This document shows positions 37,293-47,367 of a stretch of 64,000 nt of DNA, in pieces (position 1 is the stretch's first letter; each line of letters opens with the position of its first letter). Source of the stretch: Nitrospiria bacterium (lineage in GTDB: Bacteria; Nitrospirota; UBA9217). A program made the translations under genes and the position numbers. The notes beneath the pieces were generated by a model. The model was given only the letters and a program-made list of their open reading frames with translations. It was not told the DNA's origin and searched no databases. The stretch covers positions 1-64,000 of the forward strand of contig CAKKRC010000038.1 of NCBI GenBank assembly GCA_919902495.1. The letters are read 5' to 3'.

Positions 37293-40200
37293 TGATGAGA
37301 CGCCTCCACTATCTTAATCTCCTCCTCTGTCAACCCGTACAACTCATACACCAACTGATCGATCTGCCGGTCGGTCGCGTCGATCTGGCGCTGGAGGGCG
37401 GTCTTTTCGTGGTCGGTCTTGGCGGTGGGCAGTTGCTTGTTGAGCGAAAGCATCTGGTCGACGAGGGAAACTAGTTTATCATGAGGAACTGCGTCCACGT
37501 CAGGTAACGGAAACTGCATAATGTCACGGATCATTATCTGCGGGAATGTATCGTCAGCAGAGATTTGGAACTTTTTCCTAAAGTACCAGCCGATAAACCT
37601 TGAGTTTAAAATCCCCAGCATAAATTGATATTGCAGATTAGTGTGTGGCTTGATTTTAAGTACGTGTAACAACGTATTACAATATGAAGTCTCTGGGATT
37701 TGAGTGGCTATAAGTGTTTCTCCGACTATTTTGCGTATCAGTATTTTCCCATCTTCAAAGTTTTCCGGGTCTCTTGGAGCCGCAAGCCACGCTCCATATT
37801 TTAACCAATTATTTTTATCCCATAGCAGACTATATCTTCCAATATGCTTGCCATCGAAAAAAGGCTGAAATGATTTGTTTTCCTTTCGCTCTGACGTAAA
37901 TGGTTTTGTATCTCGAATATGCGTCGTTTGCGGCGGATCGCCTTTTCCGACTTCATAGACCTTGATGCCAGAAAACATATCAGCAACATCTTCAATCGTA
38001 CTCTTGCGATTTTCGATTTTATTAATCAGCAATGCCTCGGAATTGTCACTGCTGACATTAAAAGCCTTTTGCTTATGCCATGCCTCGGTCGAAACACTGA
38101 ACATGCGATCGGGTCGCGATACAGATGATATAATCTTCTTCTTCGTAAATGACTTCACGAGAACAGAATACTTGTGATACGAAAGCGACCGTTCTGCTTT
38201 TTCAGCGAACAAGAGGGTAGTATCGACCGTCGCGCCAGAGAAAACCTTTGAAGGCAGTGAAATGACCTCTCTCAACTTTGTATTTTGTAGAAGATAATCA
38301 CGTAATGGCTGAGTGAATCCGAGGTTTAGATATGTATCTGGAACGATGTACCCAAGCTGTCCGCCTTTTCTTAGTAGAATTATAGCTTTTTCAATAAAAA
38401 CCAAATAGCTTTCACCGCGCAAAACAAAGGTTGCAAATCTGTTCTTCATATATGTATTCGTTGATTCAGGAAACTCCGCGCCATATGGCGGATTGCCAAT
38501 CACAGCATCGAACCCACCAGCCTTCATGATCTCAGCAAACTCTTTATCCCAATCAAAGACATTGACGCGCAGGCGTTCTTCGTCGTCAATCGTAGGGGCA
38601 ACCCCATGTGGTTGCCCTGAAACCGGGCGGCCACGCAGGGCCGCCCCTACAAATAAATCATTCTGATAAAAATCCGGTCCGATGAGCGAATTGCCGCACT
38701 TGATGTTATCTCCGAGATCGGGGAGGGCGCGTTCGTGAATAAAGGTGCTTTGTAATGTCTGGCTGTTCTCGCCTTCGAGGACTTTGAGGAGAAGCGAGAG
38801 TTTGGTCACTTCCACGGCCTGTGTGTCGATATCCACGCCGTAGATGTTGTTCAGCAGGATGCGCTTGCGTTCAGCGGTCGTCAGACGATAATCCCCGCCC
38901 TGCACCTGGTAGAGCGTCGGGTTCTTGCTGGTCGCCCACTTCTTCGGATCGTCCTTCACATACCATTCCTGGTGCCAGTCGAGAAGATATTGATATGCGC
39001 CGAGCAGGAACGAGCCGGACCCGCAGGCGGGATCAAGGATGCGGCGCTTTGATGCTTCTTTCGGGGTTAGACCCTTCGACCCCCCATGTCCCCCCTTAGT
39101 AAGGGGGGAATTAAGAGGGGTGATTCCCTCCTTAGGAAGGTGGGTGTTGAGAGAGATTTCTCCCCCCTTGGCAAGGGGGGAATTTAAGGGGGGTGTGGCG
39201 CTGTCCCCATTCAGCAAAGTTCCCACCGTGTTCTTCACGATGTAATCGACGATATACTTCGGCGTATAGTAAACGCCGCCGGCTTTCCTGACCTCGGGCT
39301 TCTCCTCCACCTTTGCCTGGTGCCCGGCGGTGAGGCGGATGACCTTGCCGAGGAACTGCTCGTACACCTGGCCGAGGATGTCTGCGGAGAGGACGGAGAA
39401 CTCATACGGGCTTTCGGGATAGTAAAGCCGCTTGATGATGTCCTTTAAGGGTTTGTCGTCGATCTCGATCTTTGTGGTGAGGGTGTCGGGCTCTTCGTGG
39501 CGGTCTTTTTCCTTCTGGAAGTGGAACAGGCCGGAGTTATACCGGTCGTCTGCCTGGGAGAAGAGCTGAACGAGGCGCTTATAGGAATTGGTCCCGTTCT
39601 GGAGGGCCTGGAGCCGGCCGTATTCCTCGATGCCGCGGTCCTCGCAGATGCGCAGGAATACGATTCTGTCGATCGTGCGCTGGACGCTGAAGTTCAGTTC
39701 CCGCGTGGTAAGATCGGCATTCCGGAGGGCAATGTTCTTGGCAAGCATGTCACGCCAATCCTCGATCTCCGTCAGAAATGCGTCATCGACCGTTGCTGTG
39801 CCTTTCTTGAGCCGCGTCGTTTCGGCGTATTTGTCGAAGGAGCCCCTGAGAACCGCGTCCTTGGAGAAGACGGAGACGATCTCGCCCCATTTCTCGGCAT
39901 AGTCCTTGTAATTGAGATAGAGGATGCGGGCGGTCGAGGCCTTGTCGTTTCGGTCGGGCTTGATGCGGGTGTCGTAGACCGCGAACTCCTCGAAGTCGCA
40001 AAGGATGCTTAAAGGCAGCTTGGCTGACCAGGCGTATCTGCGCAGCTGGAAAGCGGCGGGGATGTCCTCTTTTATGAAAACCGACGGCTTCTTTGCTTCG
40101 AGAAAGAACTTGCGGGCGCCGCCGATGCGGAAGCAGTAGTCAGGGGCCTTGGTCTCCTTGCCGATCTTGATCGCGTCTTCGTGGATAACATCCTTGTACG

Positions 40201-40393
40201 CCTCGGCATTGCCCGCCCTGTTGGACATGTCCCAGCCGAGGGCCTCGAACATTGGATTGAGGAATTGAAGCCTCAGCTGGGCTTCGTTGTACTGGCCGGA
40301 TCTGTATTCGTCGCGGTTTCGCTCGAAATGTTCAACGAGGGTGAGGACCTCGGGTGGGCAGGGGATGCCGGGCTGGGCAGCAGGTTTGTTCAT
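37289..40393 (-). CDS. Type IIG-like restriction-modification enzyme (Eco57I family)
   Basis: The protein has 1034 residues from the ATG at 40393 (a longer frame to 40522 is not conserved-looking). It has an N-terminal PD-(D/E)xK nuclease (Asp85, Glu99-Ala-Lys101 in FLEAKKP), a helical linker, an N6-adenine methyltransferase (motif I DPACGSG at about 454, motif IV NPPY at about 634) and a C-terminal TaqI-like specificity domain. It therefore cleaves and methylates with one chain. Two repeat-derived segments are inserted in frame (about residues 399-442 and 581-600), just outside catalytic motifs. Its 3' end has received two toxin-antitoxin-like cassettes. Confidence 0.88.
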   Translation of the reverse strand: MNKPAAQPGIPCPPEVLTLVEHFERNRDEYRSGQYNEAQLRLQFLNPMFEALGWDMSNRAGNAEAYKDVIHEDAIKIGKETKAPDYCFRIGGARKFFLEAKKPSVFIKEDIPAAFQLRRYAWSAKLPLSILCDFEEFAVYDTRIKPDRNDKASTARILYLNYKDYAEKWGEIVSVFSKDAVLRGSFDKYAETTRLKKGTATVDDAFLTEIEDWRDMLAKNIALRNADLTTRELNFSVQRTIDRIVFLRICEDRGIEEYGRLQALQNGTNSYKRLVQLFSQADDRYNSGLFHFQKEKDRHEEPDTLTTKIEIDDKPLKDIIKRLYYPESPYEFSVLSADILGQVYEQFLGKVIRLTAGHQAKVEEKPEVRKAGGVYYTPKYIVDYIVKNTVGTLLNGDSATPPLNSPLAKGGEISLNTHLPKEGITPLNSPLTKGGHGGSKGLTPKEASKRRILDPACGSGSFLLGAYQYLLDWHQEWYVKDDPKKWATSKNPTLYQVQGGDYRLTTAERKRILLNNIYGVDIDTQAVEVTKLSLLLKVLEGENSQTLQSTFIHERALPDLGDNIKCGNSLIGPDFYQNDLFVGAALRGRPVSGQPHGVAPTIDDEERLRVNVFDWDKEFAEIMKAGGFDAVIGNPPYGAEFPESTNTYMKNRFATFVLRGESYLVFIEKAIILLRKGGQLGYIVPDTYLNLGFTQPLRDYLLQNTKLREVISLPSKVFSGATVDTTLLFAEKAERSLSYHKYSVLVKSFTKKKIISSVSRPDRMFSVSTEAWHKQKAFNVSSDNSEALLINKIENRKSTIEDVADMFSGIKVYEVGKGDPPQTTHIRDTKPFTSERKENKSFQPFFDGKHIGRYSLLWDKNNWLKYGAWLAAPRDPENFEDGKILIRKIVGETLIATQIPETSYCNTLLHVLKIKPHTNLQYQFMLGILNSRFIGWYFRKKFQISADDTFPQIMIRDIMQFPLPDVDAVPHDKLVSLVDQMLSLNKQLPTAKTDHEKTALQRQIDATDRQIDQLVYELYGLTEEEIKIVEASHQ
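37311..37407 (-). repeat. Live 3' tail of the restriction-modification gene, copy A
   Basis: This is the in-gene member of the three-copy 94-97 bp direct repeat (copies B and C at 36622 and 35789). It encodes the coiled C-terminal tail of the enzyme and is followed at once by the first cassette. Confidence 0.9.
38592..38651. repeat. In-frame GTAGGGGC...GCCCCTAC element inside the restriction gene
   Basis: A 60-bp sequence bounded by GTAGGGGC and GCCCCTAC with internal GGTTGCCCTGA, nearly identical to the trpD-trpC intergenic element at 43934-43997. Within the gene it encodes GAALRGRPVSGQPHGVAPT without breaking the frame. Confidence 0.88.
39067..39200. repeat. In-frame CCCCCTT/AAGGGGG repeats inside the restriction gene
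   Basis: Three related units of the type CCCCCCTT...AAGGGGGGA lie in tandem and encode the low-complexity series TPPLNSPLAKGG...LNSPLTKGG, about a dozen residues before methyltransferase motif I. The same unit occurs in frame in the FeS protein near 58.6 kb and between genes at 13.8 and 45.6 kb. Confidence 0.85.
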
Positions 40394-40473
40394 GCAGAAA
40401 AGAGTATTACAATTGCTGAAAAATGGCAAGCGAGGAATCAAAATACGGCTTGTTTCATGTCCGGTTTTTCTGA

Positions 40474-40502
40474 TTGCAGTCCTATCGCCCTTTTGGTATA
40501 GT
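40474..40502 (+). promoter_or_regulatory. Putative sigma-70-type promoter of the trp block
   Basis: TTGCAG, a 17-base spacer and TATAGT lie 28 bases before the trpE ATG. The leader would be only about 20 nt, leaving no room for a leader peptide or attenuator. The 137-bp gap also holds the start region of the divergent restriction gene. The -35 box is only a partial match. Confidence 0.45.
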
Positions 40503-40530
40503 AAAAACTCTTTTATTAGCAAGGGCTTTT

Positions 40531-42015
<1,485 letters not shown>

Positions 42016-42090
42016 ATCAGTTCGGAGTGTGGAGCGCGGAGTGCGGAATTGAGGAAAGACACAGCACAGCAAGGCAAGACAGGGCTTGTT

Positions 42091-42227
42091 TCTCGCAAAG
42101 GCGCAAAGGCGCAAAGAAAGACGATTCGAATAAGGTGGATTAAAGAAGCAAGACGATATTTCTTATAAAAATTTCAAACGTGACCTGGTGTTCTTCAAAC
42201 TTGGCGTCTTTGCGGCTTTGCGCGAGA
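42091..42227. repeat. trpE-trpG intergenic inverted repeat (GCAAAGGC units)
   Basis: The left arm 42091-42117 (TCTCGCAAAGGCGCAAAGGC and one more unit) and the right arm 42200-42227 (complementary, CTTTGCGGCTTTGCGCGAGA) enclose an 80-bp AT-richer core. It separates two genes that are normally adjacent or overlapping; the trpG ribosome binding site follows directly. Confidence 0.75.
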
Positions 42228-42245
42228 CGATTCTGAGGTTCTCTT

Positions 42246-42809
42246 ATGTTACTGATGCTCGATAATTACGATTCCTTCACCTACAACCTGGTCCAGTACC
42301 TGGGTGAACTGGGTCAGGACCTGAAGGTGTACCGGAACGACAAGATCACGATCAGCGAGATCGAGGACCTGCGGCCGGAGCGCATCGTGATCTCGCCCGG
42401 TCCCTGCACACCGAAAGAGGCGGGGATCTCCATCGACGTGATCAAGCACTTCGCGGGAAAGGTGCCGGTCCTCGGCGTCTGCCTGGGACACCAGTCCATC
42501 GGCGAGGCCTTCGGAGGCGACGTCATCCGCGCGCCCTATCTGATGCACGGCAAGACCTCGATGATCCACCACGACAACAGGACGATATTCGCGGGCCTGC
42601 CGAATCCCTTCGAGGCAACGCGGTACCATTCGCTCATCATCAAGCGGGAGACCCTGCCGGCCGTGCTCGAAATATCGGCATGGACCGACGACGGCATCAT
42701 CATGGGCGTACGGCACAAGGAGTTCAAGGTGGAAGGCGTCCAGTTCCACCCCGAGTCCATCCTGACCGGCGCGGGGAAGGACCTGCTGAGAAATTTTTTG
42801 AAACTGTAA
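42246..42809 (+). CDS. trpG: Anthranilate synthase component II (glutamine amidotransferase)
   Basis: The protein has 187 residues of the class I amidotransferase TrpG/PabA family: nucleophile Cys in [15 protein letters not shown], His and Glu in VQFHPESIL, and the oxyanion region ISPGPCTP. It supplies ammonia to TrpE and may also serve 4-aminobenzoate synthesis. A TGAGG site precedes the ATG. Confidence 0.96.
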   Translation: MLLMLDNYDSFTYNLVQYLGELGQDLKVYRNDKITISEIEDLRPERIVISPGPCTPKEAGISIDVIKHFAGKVPVLGVCLGHQSIGEAFGGDVIRAPYLMHGKTSMIHHDNRTIFAGLPNPFEATRYHSLIIKRETLPAVLEISAWTDDGIIMGVRHKEFKVEGVQFHPESILTGAGKDLLRNFLKL

Positions 42810-42818
42810 ACCCAATCT

Positions 42819-42877
42819 TGCCACAAAGGCACGAAGGCACGAAGAATTTCTTGGAGTCTTAGTGTCTTCGTGGCGGA
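42819..42877. repeat. trpG-trpD intergenic inverted repeat (GGCACGAA units)
   Basis: The left arm 42819-42844 has tandem CAAAGGCACGAAGGCACGAA, and the right arm 42858-42877 reads CTTAGTGTCTTCGTGGCGGA. The ends of this repeat differ from those of the neighbouring trp gaps. Confidence 0.75.
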
Positions 42878-42896
42878 TGTTGTTTAAGAGGTCAAT

Positions 42897-43910
42897 ATGA
42901 TCAAAGAAGCCATTTCCAAAGTAGTGACCGGCACGAGCCTCTCCGAGGCCGAGGCCGAAGGCGTGATGCGCGAGATCATGCAGGGCGAAGCGACGGACGC
43001 CCAGATCGCCGCGTACATCACCAGCCTCCGCATGAAGGGCGAGACCGTCGAGGAGATCACCGGCTCGGCGCGGGTCATGCGCGAAAAAGCCGTCCATATC
43101 AAGCTCGACGCCCCGTACCAGGTGGATACCTGCGGCACCGGCGGCGATATGTCGAACACGTTCAACATCTCGACCACCGTCGCCTTCGTGGTCGCCGGGG
43201 CGGGCGTCGCCGTCGCAAAGCACGGGAACCGGTCGGTCTCGAGCAAGAGCGGAAGCGCCGATGTGCTCCAGGCACTCGGCATCAACATCGAGATGCCCGC
43301 GCACCGGGTGGAGGAATGCCTGAATGAGGTCGGCATCGCGTTCCTGTTCGCGCCGATGATGCATCAGGCCATGAAGTTCGCCATCGGGCCGCGGCGCGAG
43401 ATCGGCATCAGGACCATCTTCAATGTGCTCGGGCCGCTCACGAACCCCGCGGGCGTGAAGGCCCAGATCATGGGCGCATACTCTGCCGACCTGACCACCA
43501 TCCTTGCCCGCGCCCTGGGCAACCTGGGGCTGACCCGCGCCTTCGTCGTGCACGGCATGGACGGCCTCGACGAGATCACGATCACCGACAGGACCAAGGT
43601 GTCGGAGTTCAAGGATGGTTCAGTGAACGAGTACTATATCCATCCGTCGGACTTCGATCTCCCCGCGGGAAAGGCAGAGGACCTGAAGGGCGGCGACGCC
43701 AAAGTGAACGCCGCTATCACGCTTGAGGTCCTGAAGGGGCAGCTCGGGCCGCGCCGCGACATTGTGCTGCTGAACGCGGCAGCCGGTCTTACGGCCTCGG
43801 GCAAGGCAAAGGATCTCCGGGACGGCATCAGCATCGCCGTCGAGTCCATCAATTCCGGCGCAGCGATGAAGAAGCTGGAAGAGCTCAAGAAATTCACGAA
43901 TAGACCATAG
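42897..43910 (+). CDS. trpD: Anthranilate phosphoribosyltransferase
   Basis: The protein has 337 residues and transfers phosphoribosyl from PRPP to anthranilate. It retains the GTGGD motif (DTCGTGGDMSNTFNIST), KHGNRSVSSKSGSAD, and the metal-binding DxLDE-like segment (HGMDGLDEITI). An AAGAGGT site precedes the ATG. Confidence 0.96.
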   Translation: MIKEAISKVVTGTSLSEAEAEGVMREIMQGEATDAQIAAYITSLRMKGETVEEITGSARVMREKAVHIKLDAPYQVDTCGTGGDMSNTFNISTTVAFVVAGAGVAVAKHGNRSVSSKSGSADVLQALGINIEMPAHRVEECLNEVGIAFLFAPMMHQAMKFAIGPRREIGIRTIFNVLGPLTNPAGVKAQIMGAYSADLTTILARALGNLGLTRAFVVHGMDGLDEITITDRTKVSEFKDGSVNEYYIHPSDFDLPAGKAEDLKGGDAKVNAAITLEVLKGQLGPRRDIVLLNAAAGLTASGKAKDLRDGISIAVESINSGAAMKKLEELKKFTNRP

Positions 43911-43933
43911 AAACAGTGCGGAGTGCGGAATGT

Positions 43934-43997
43934 TGTAGGGGCAACCCTATGTGGTTGCCCTGACAGACAAGGGCGGCCACGCAGGGCCGCCCCTACA
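43934..43997. repeat. trpD-trpC intergenic GTAGGGGC element
   Basis: A 64-bp element with outer inverted repeat TGTAGGGGC/GCCCCTACA and inner complementary blocks, almost the same as the in-frame copy at 38592-38651. Only nine bases separate its end from the trpC ATG, and no ribosome binding site is visible there, so it may have displaced the original. Confidence 0.88.
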
Positions 43998-44006
43998 ACA
44001 GCATCC

Positions 44007-44801
44007 ATGGCGAAAGATTCTATGATCCTTGACGAGATCGTCGCATATAAGAAAAAGGAACTGCTGGAAACCAGGCGCGCGATCCCGCTCGCTGATCAGA
44101 AACAGCGGGCTACGAATGCCGGGCCTACGCGGGGATTCGGAAAGGCCCTGGCAGCCGGCACGGGCATCAGGCTCATCGCCGAGGTGAAAAAGGCCTCGCC
44201 TTCAAAGGGCGTGATCCGTGAGGATTTCGATCCGGTCACAATCGCCCGGACCTACGAGGAGTCCGGCGCGGCCTGCCTTTCGGTCCTGACAGAGAAGAAC
44301 TACTTTCAAGGCGACCTCGCGTATCTGGGCGCCATCAGAAAGGTTGTCGGGCTTCCGCTGCTGCGGAAGGACTTCATCATCGACGAATACCAGATATTCG
44401 AGGCGAGGGCCGCGGGGGCGGATGCCATTCTGCTGATCGCGGCCTGTCTCGACAAGCGCCAGATGGAGGACTTTCTCGGAACGGCGGAAGGGATCGGGCT
44501 CGACGTCCTGGTGGAATCCCATACGTTGAAGGAACTGGACAAGTCGCTTGTCGCCGGCGCGCGGATCGTGGGGATCAACAACCGGGACCTCACGAGCTTC
44601 ACCGTGAGCCTGCAGACGACCTTCGACCTGCTCAAGGACATCCCCGACGACCGCACTGTGGTGAGCGAGAGCGGGATCAAGTCCCGTGACGACGTAGTGA
44701 AGCTCGAGAAGGCCGGCGTGGACGCTATCCTGGTGGGCGAGAGCCTGATGCGGGAGAAGGACATAGGGAAGAAAGTTAGGGAGCTACTCGGAAAGGAGTA
44801 G
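44007..44801 (+). CDS. trpC: Indole-3-glycerol phosphate synthase
   Basis: The protein has 264 residues from the ATG at 44007. The beta/alpha barrel keeps the catalytic Lys in IAEVKKASPSKG, Glu in CLSVLTEKNYFQG, LLRKDFI and the phosphate-binding GINNRDL and VSESGI. MILDEIVAYK (44022) is an alternative start. It lacks a clear ribosome binding site because a repeat element abuts it. Confidence 0.95.
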   Translation: MAKDSMILDEIVAYKKKELLETRRAIPLADQKQRATNAGPTRGFGKALAAGTGIRLIAEVKKASPSKGVIREDFDPVTIARTYEESGAACLSVLTEKNYFQGDLAYLGAIRKVVGLPLLRKDFIIDEYQIFEARAAGADAILLIAACLDKRQMEDFLGTAEGIGLDVLVESHTLKELDKSLVAGARIVGINNRDLTSFTVSLQTTFDLLKDIPDDRTVVSESGIKSRDDVVKLEKAGVDAILVGESLMREKDIGKKVRELLGKE

Positions 44802-44805
44802 AATT

Positions 44806-44882
44806 ACCGCTGAGATCGCGGCGCGCGCGGAGAAGATCTTAAGAAAACAGATCACCTCTGCGTTCCCTGCGTACTCTGCGGT
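44806..44882. repeat. trpC-trpF intergenic inverted repeat (CGCGGAG units)
   Basis: The left arm 44806-44833 (ACCGCTGAGATCGCG then GCGCGCGCGGAGA) and right arm 44856-44882 (CTCTGCGTTCCCTGCG then TACTCTGCGGT) are imperfect inverted copies around a short AT-rich core. It fills the gap up to 12 bases before trpF. Confidence 0.75.
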
Positions 44883-44894
44883 GAAAAAAATCTT

Positions 44895-45515
44895 ATGGTT
44901 AAAATCAAGATCTGCGGTATCACCAACATCGACGACGCCATGGCGGCGGTGGACTACGGAGCGGATGCCCTGGGGTTCAACTTCTTCAAGAAGAGCCCCC
45001 GGTATATCGACCCGCACAAGGCGGCCGAGATCATCGCCCAGCTTCCGCCCTTCATCGTGCCCGTGGCCATCTTCGTGAACGAGCGCGAGGAGCGGATCCG
45101 GGAAATTTTACAGTCGGCCTGCATCCACGGCGTCCAGTTCCACGGCGACGAGACGCCGGAGTTCTGCCAGCGCTTCGGCAATAACGTCATCAAGGCGTTC
45201 CAGATAAAGGACAAGGAAAGCATCAAGCACATGGCGCACTACCGCGTCAGCGCGTACCTGCTCGACAGCTACCGGGAGGGCGTGCGGGGAGGCACCGGCG
45301 CGACCTTCGACTGGCACCTTGCCGTTGTCGCGAAGACCTTCGGCAGGATCATCCTGGCAGGCGGACTGAACCCGGACAACGTGGCCGAAGCCGTGAAGCT
45401 CGTGCAGCCCTACGGTGTGGATGTTGCCGGGGGCGTGGAGCGGGAAAAAGGGATCAAGGACCATGCCAGACTCAAGAAGTTCATTGTCGAGGTCCGGAGG
45501 GCATCGAGACCGTAA
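44895..45515 (+). CDS. trpF: Phosphoribosylanthranilate isomerase
   Basis: The protein has 206 residues with the catalytic Cys in KICGITNIDDA, the Asp in YLLDSYREGVRGGTGATFDW and the phosphate-binding ILAGGLNPDNV and VDVAGGVE. It converts PRA to CdRP. The bases before the ATG are A-rich and hold no good ribosome binding site. Confidence 0.95.
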   Translation: MVKIKICGITNIDDAMAAVDYGADALGFNFFKKSPRYIDPHKAAEIIAQLPPFIVPVAIFVNEREERIREILQSACIHGVQFHGDETPEFCQRFGNNVIKAFQIKDKESIKHMAHYRVSAYLLDSYREGVRGGTGATFDWHLAVVAKTFGRIILAGGLNPDNVAEAVKLVQPYGVDVAGGVEREKGIKDHARLKKFIVEVRRASRP

Positions 45516-45594
45516 GTATCCCCCGCAGCTTATCGAGCGCAGGATGACGACCGGAGTTTTTTCGGCATCCCGTTCATCACCCCCACCTTCCGTT

Positions 45595-45615
45595 CCTCCC
45601 CCATCAAAGGGGAGG
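45595..45615. repeat. trpF-trpB intergenic CCTCCCCC hairpin
   Basis: CCTCCCCC atcaa AGGGGAGG forms a strong short hairpin and belongs to the same C/G-rich family as 13766-13862. The GGAGG strings in its right arm and just after it may serve as the trpB ribosome binding site. Confidence 0.65.
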
Positions 45616-45645
45616 AGGTAAGGAGAAAGGCGTTATCAATTGACC

Positions 45646-46830
45646 ATGCCCGATAAAAAGGGTCACTTCGGCATCTACGGCGGCAAGTTCGCCCCCGAAA
45701 CGCTCATGCCGGCCCTGGATGAGCTGGAGAAAGCATATCTCGCTGCGAAGAAGGACAAGGCGTTCCAGGCCGAACTTGAATATTATTTCAAGGAATTCAT
45801 CGGCAGGCCTACGCCGCTCTATTTCGCGAAGCGGTTGACCGATCACCTGGGCGGGGCGAAGATCTACCTGAAGCGTGAGGACCTCTGCCACACGGGCGCC
45901 CACAAGATCAACAACTCCCTGGCCCAGGTCCTGCTCGCGAAGCGCATGGGCAAGACCCGCGTGGTCGCCGAGACCGGCGCGGGACAGCACGGCGTGGCGA
46001 CTGCCACTGCCGCGGCGATGTTCGGCCTCGATTGCGAGGTCTACATGGGCACCGACGACGTGGCGCGCCAGTCCCTGAACGTGTTCCGCATGAAGCTCCT
46101 CGGGACGATCGTCCGGCCCGTTGACAGCGGCAGCAAGACCCTGAAGGACGCCATCAACGAGGCCATGCGCGACTGGATCACGAACGTCGCGAGCACCCAT
46201 TACGTTCTCGGCACGGTCTACGGCCCCCATCCCTTCCCCATGATGGTGCGGGACTTTCAGTCCGTCATCGGACGGGAGGCGAAGAAGCAGATCATGAAGA
46301 TGGAAGGCGGGCTGCCGGACTGCCTCGTCGCCTGCGTGGGCGGCGGTTCGAACGCCATGGGGCTGTTCACCGAGTTCCTCGATGACGCGTCCGTCAAGAT
46401 GTACGGGATCGAGGCGGGAGGGCTCGGCATCGAGCGGGGCAAGCACGCTGCGCGGTTCGCCGGCGGGTCCCTCGGCGTGCTGCAGGGCTGCAAGACCTTC
46501 GTGCTCCAGGACGATGACGGCCAGATCGAGATGACCCACTCGGTCTCAGCGGGACTTGATTACGCCGCGGTCGGCCCTGAACACGCGTTCTACCACGATA
46601 CGGGACGCATCGAATACACCTACGCCATCGACGAAGAGGCCATGGAGGCCTTTGATCTCCTGTCCCGCCTCGAAGGCATCATTCCGGCCCTTGAGAGCGC
46701 CCACGCCGTTGCGTACTGCCTGAAACTCGCGCCGACGCTCGGCAAGGACAAGGTGATCATCTGCAACCTCTCCGGCCGCGGCGACAAGGACGTGATGCAG
46801 GTGGCGAAGATCAAGGGCGTGGAACTGTAG
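45646..46830 (+). CDS. trpB: Tryptophan synthase beta subunit
   Basis: The protein has 394 residues (ATG 45646; an in-frame TTG is at 45640). The PLP lysine lies in [13 protein letters not shown], and GGGSNAMG binds phosphate; the gene is complete. The last 55 bp (46773-46827) are repeated at 47368-47422 beyond a toxin-antitoxin pair. In the second copy the frame continues for nine residues after GVEL, so the present C-terminus probably replaced an older, slightly longer one. Confidence 0.96.
   Translation: MPDKKGHFGIYGGKFAPETLMPALDELEKAYLAAKKDKAFQAELEYYFKEFIGRPTPLYFAKRLTDHLGGAKIYLKREDLCHTGAHKINNSLAQVLLAKRMGKTRVVAETGAGQHGVATATAAAMFGLDCEVYMGTDDVARQSLNVFRMKLLGTIVRPVDSGSKTLKDAINEAMRDWITNVASTHYVLGTVYGPHPFPMMVRDFQSVIGREAKKQIMKMEGGLPDCLVACVGGGSNAMGLFTEFLDDASVKMYGIEAGGLGIERGKHAARFAGGSLGVLQGCKTFVLQDDDGQIEMTHSVSAGLDYAAVGPEHAFYHDTGRIEYTYAIDEEAMEAFDLLSRLEGIIPALESAHAVAYCLKLAPTLGKDKVIICNLSGRGDKDVMQVAKIKGVEL
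46773..46827 (+). repeat. trpB 3'-end direct repeat, live copy
   Basis: Fifty-five bases encoding [18 protein letters not shown], identical to 47368-47422 except one base (A at 46824, G at 47419). It is followed directly by TAG and the BrnT ribosome binding site. Confidence 0.95.
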
Positions 46831-46846
46831 GCAAAAGGAGCATTCT

Positions 46847-47137
46847 GTGCCGATAGTCATTAAAGACATTATATGGCTGGAAACCATCGTTGAAAAACTT
46901 GCCTGGAAGCACCGGATCGTTCCACATGAGGTTGAGGATGTGTTGTCGGGTAAATGTCGTATTTTCAAACGGGAGAGCGGCGATGTTGAAGGGGAACATC
47001 TTTACAATGCGCTTGGGAGAACAGAAGATGGGCGTTATCTGTCGGTTTTTTTCATCAGGAAGCTGACCGATAAGGCGCTTATCGTAACAGCACGGGACAT
47101 GAATGACCGTGAGCGGAGGAAATATGAAAAAAAGTAA
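46847..47137 (+). CDS. BrnT-like (DUF497) toxin
   Basis: The protein has 96 residues with a GTG start after a good AGGAG site, 16 bases beyond the trpB stop. The C-terminal TARDMNDRERRKYEK is typical of BrnT, a RelE-like ribosome-associated RNase fold, and the core NALGRTEDGRYLSVFF fits. It overlaps the next gene by 14 bp, as toxin-first BrnTA pairs often do. It sits in a cassette bounded by trpB tail repeats. Confidence 0.82.
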   Translation: MPIVIKDIIWLETIVEKLAWKHRIVPHEVEDVLSGKCRIFKRESGDVEGEHLYNALGRTEDGRYLSVFFIRKLTDKALIVTARDMNDRERRKYEKK

Positions 47138-47363
47138 ATCAAAAAGCATGACGATCCTGGAAGCGAGCGATTATTTTGATGAACACGATCTGTTCGAACG
47201 TGAAGAAGCGGTGGAAGTTAAAAACATAAAGTTCGACGTATCTAAAAAACAGTACGTTGGCGTGGATTCGGCGCTGTTTGAGAAAATAAGGAGCAAAGCG
47301 AAGAAACTTCATATGAACGAGGATGCATTGATCAATGCATGGTTGAAAGAAAAAGCCGGATGA
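47124..47363 (+). CDS. CopG/BrnA-like antitoxin
   Basis: The protein has 79 residues from the ATG at 47124 (GGAGG site). The second half (YVGVDSALFEKIRSKAKKL then NEDALINAWLKEK) looks like a ribbon-helix-helix DNA-binding domain, and the first half would bind the toxin. Pairing with BrnT and the overlap support an antitoxin and autorepressor role. Confidence 0.8.
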   Translation: MKKSKSKSMTILEASDYFDEHDLFEREEAVEVKNIKFDVSKKQYVGVDSALFEKIRSKAKKLHMNEDALINAWLKEKAG

Positions 47364-47367
47364 CGCG

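Noticed and set aside
40394-40530. Possible trp leader peptide and attenuator
   Set aside because: The likely transcript leader is only about 20 nt, and no Trp-rich short frame or alternative hairpins with a T-tract were found.
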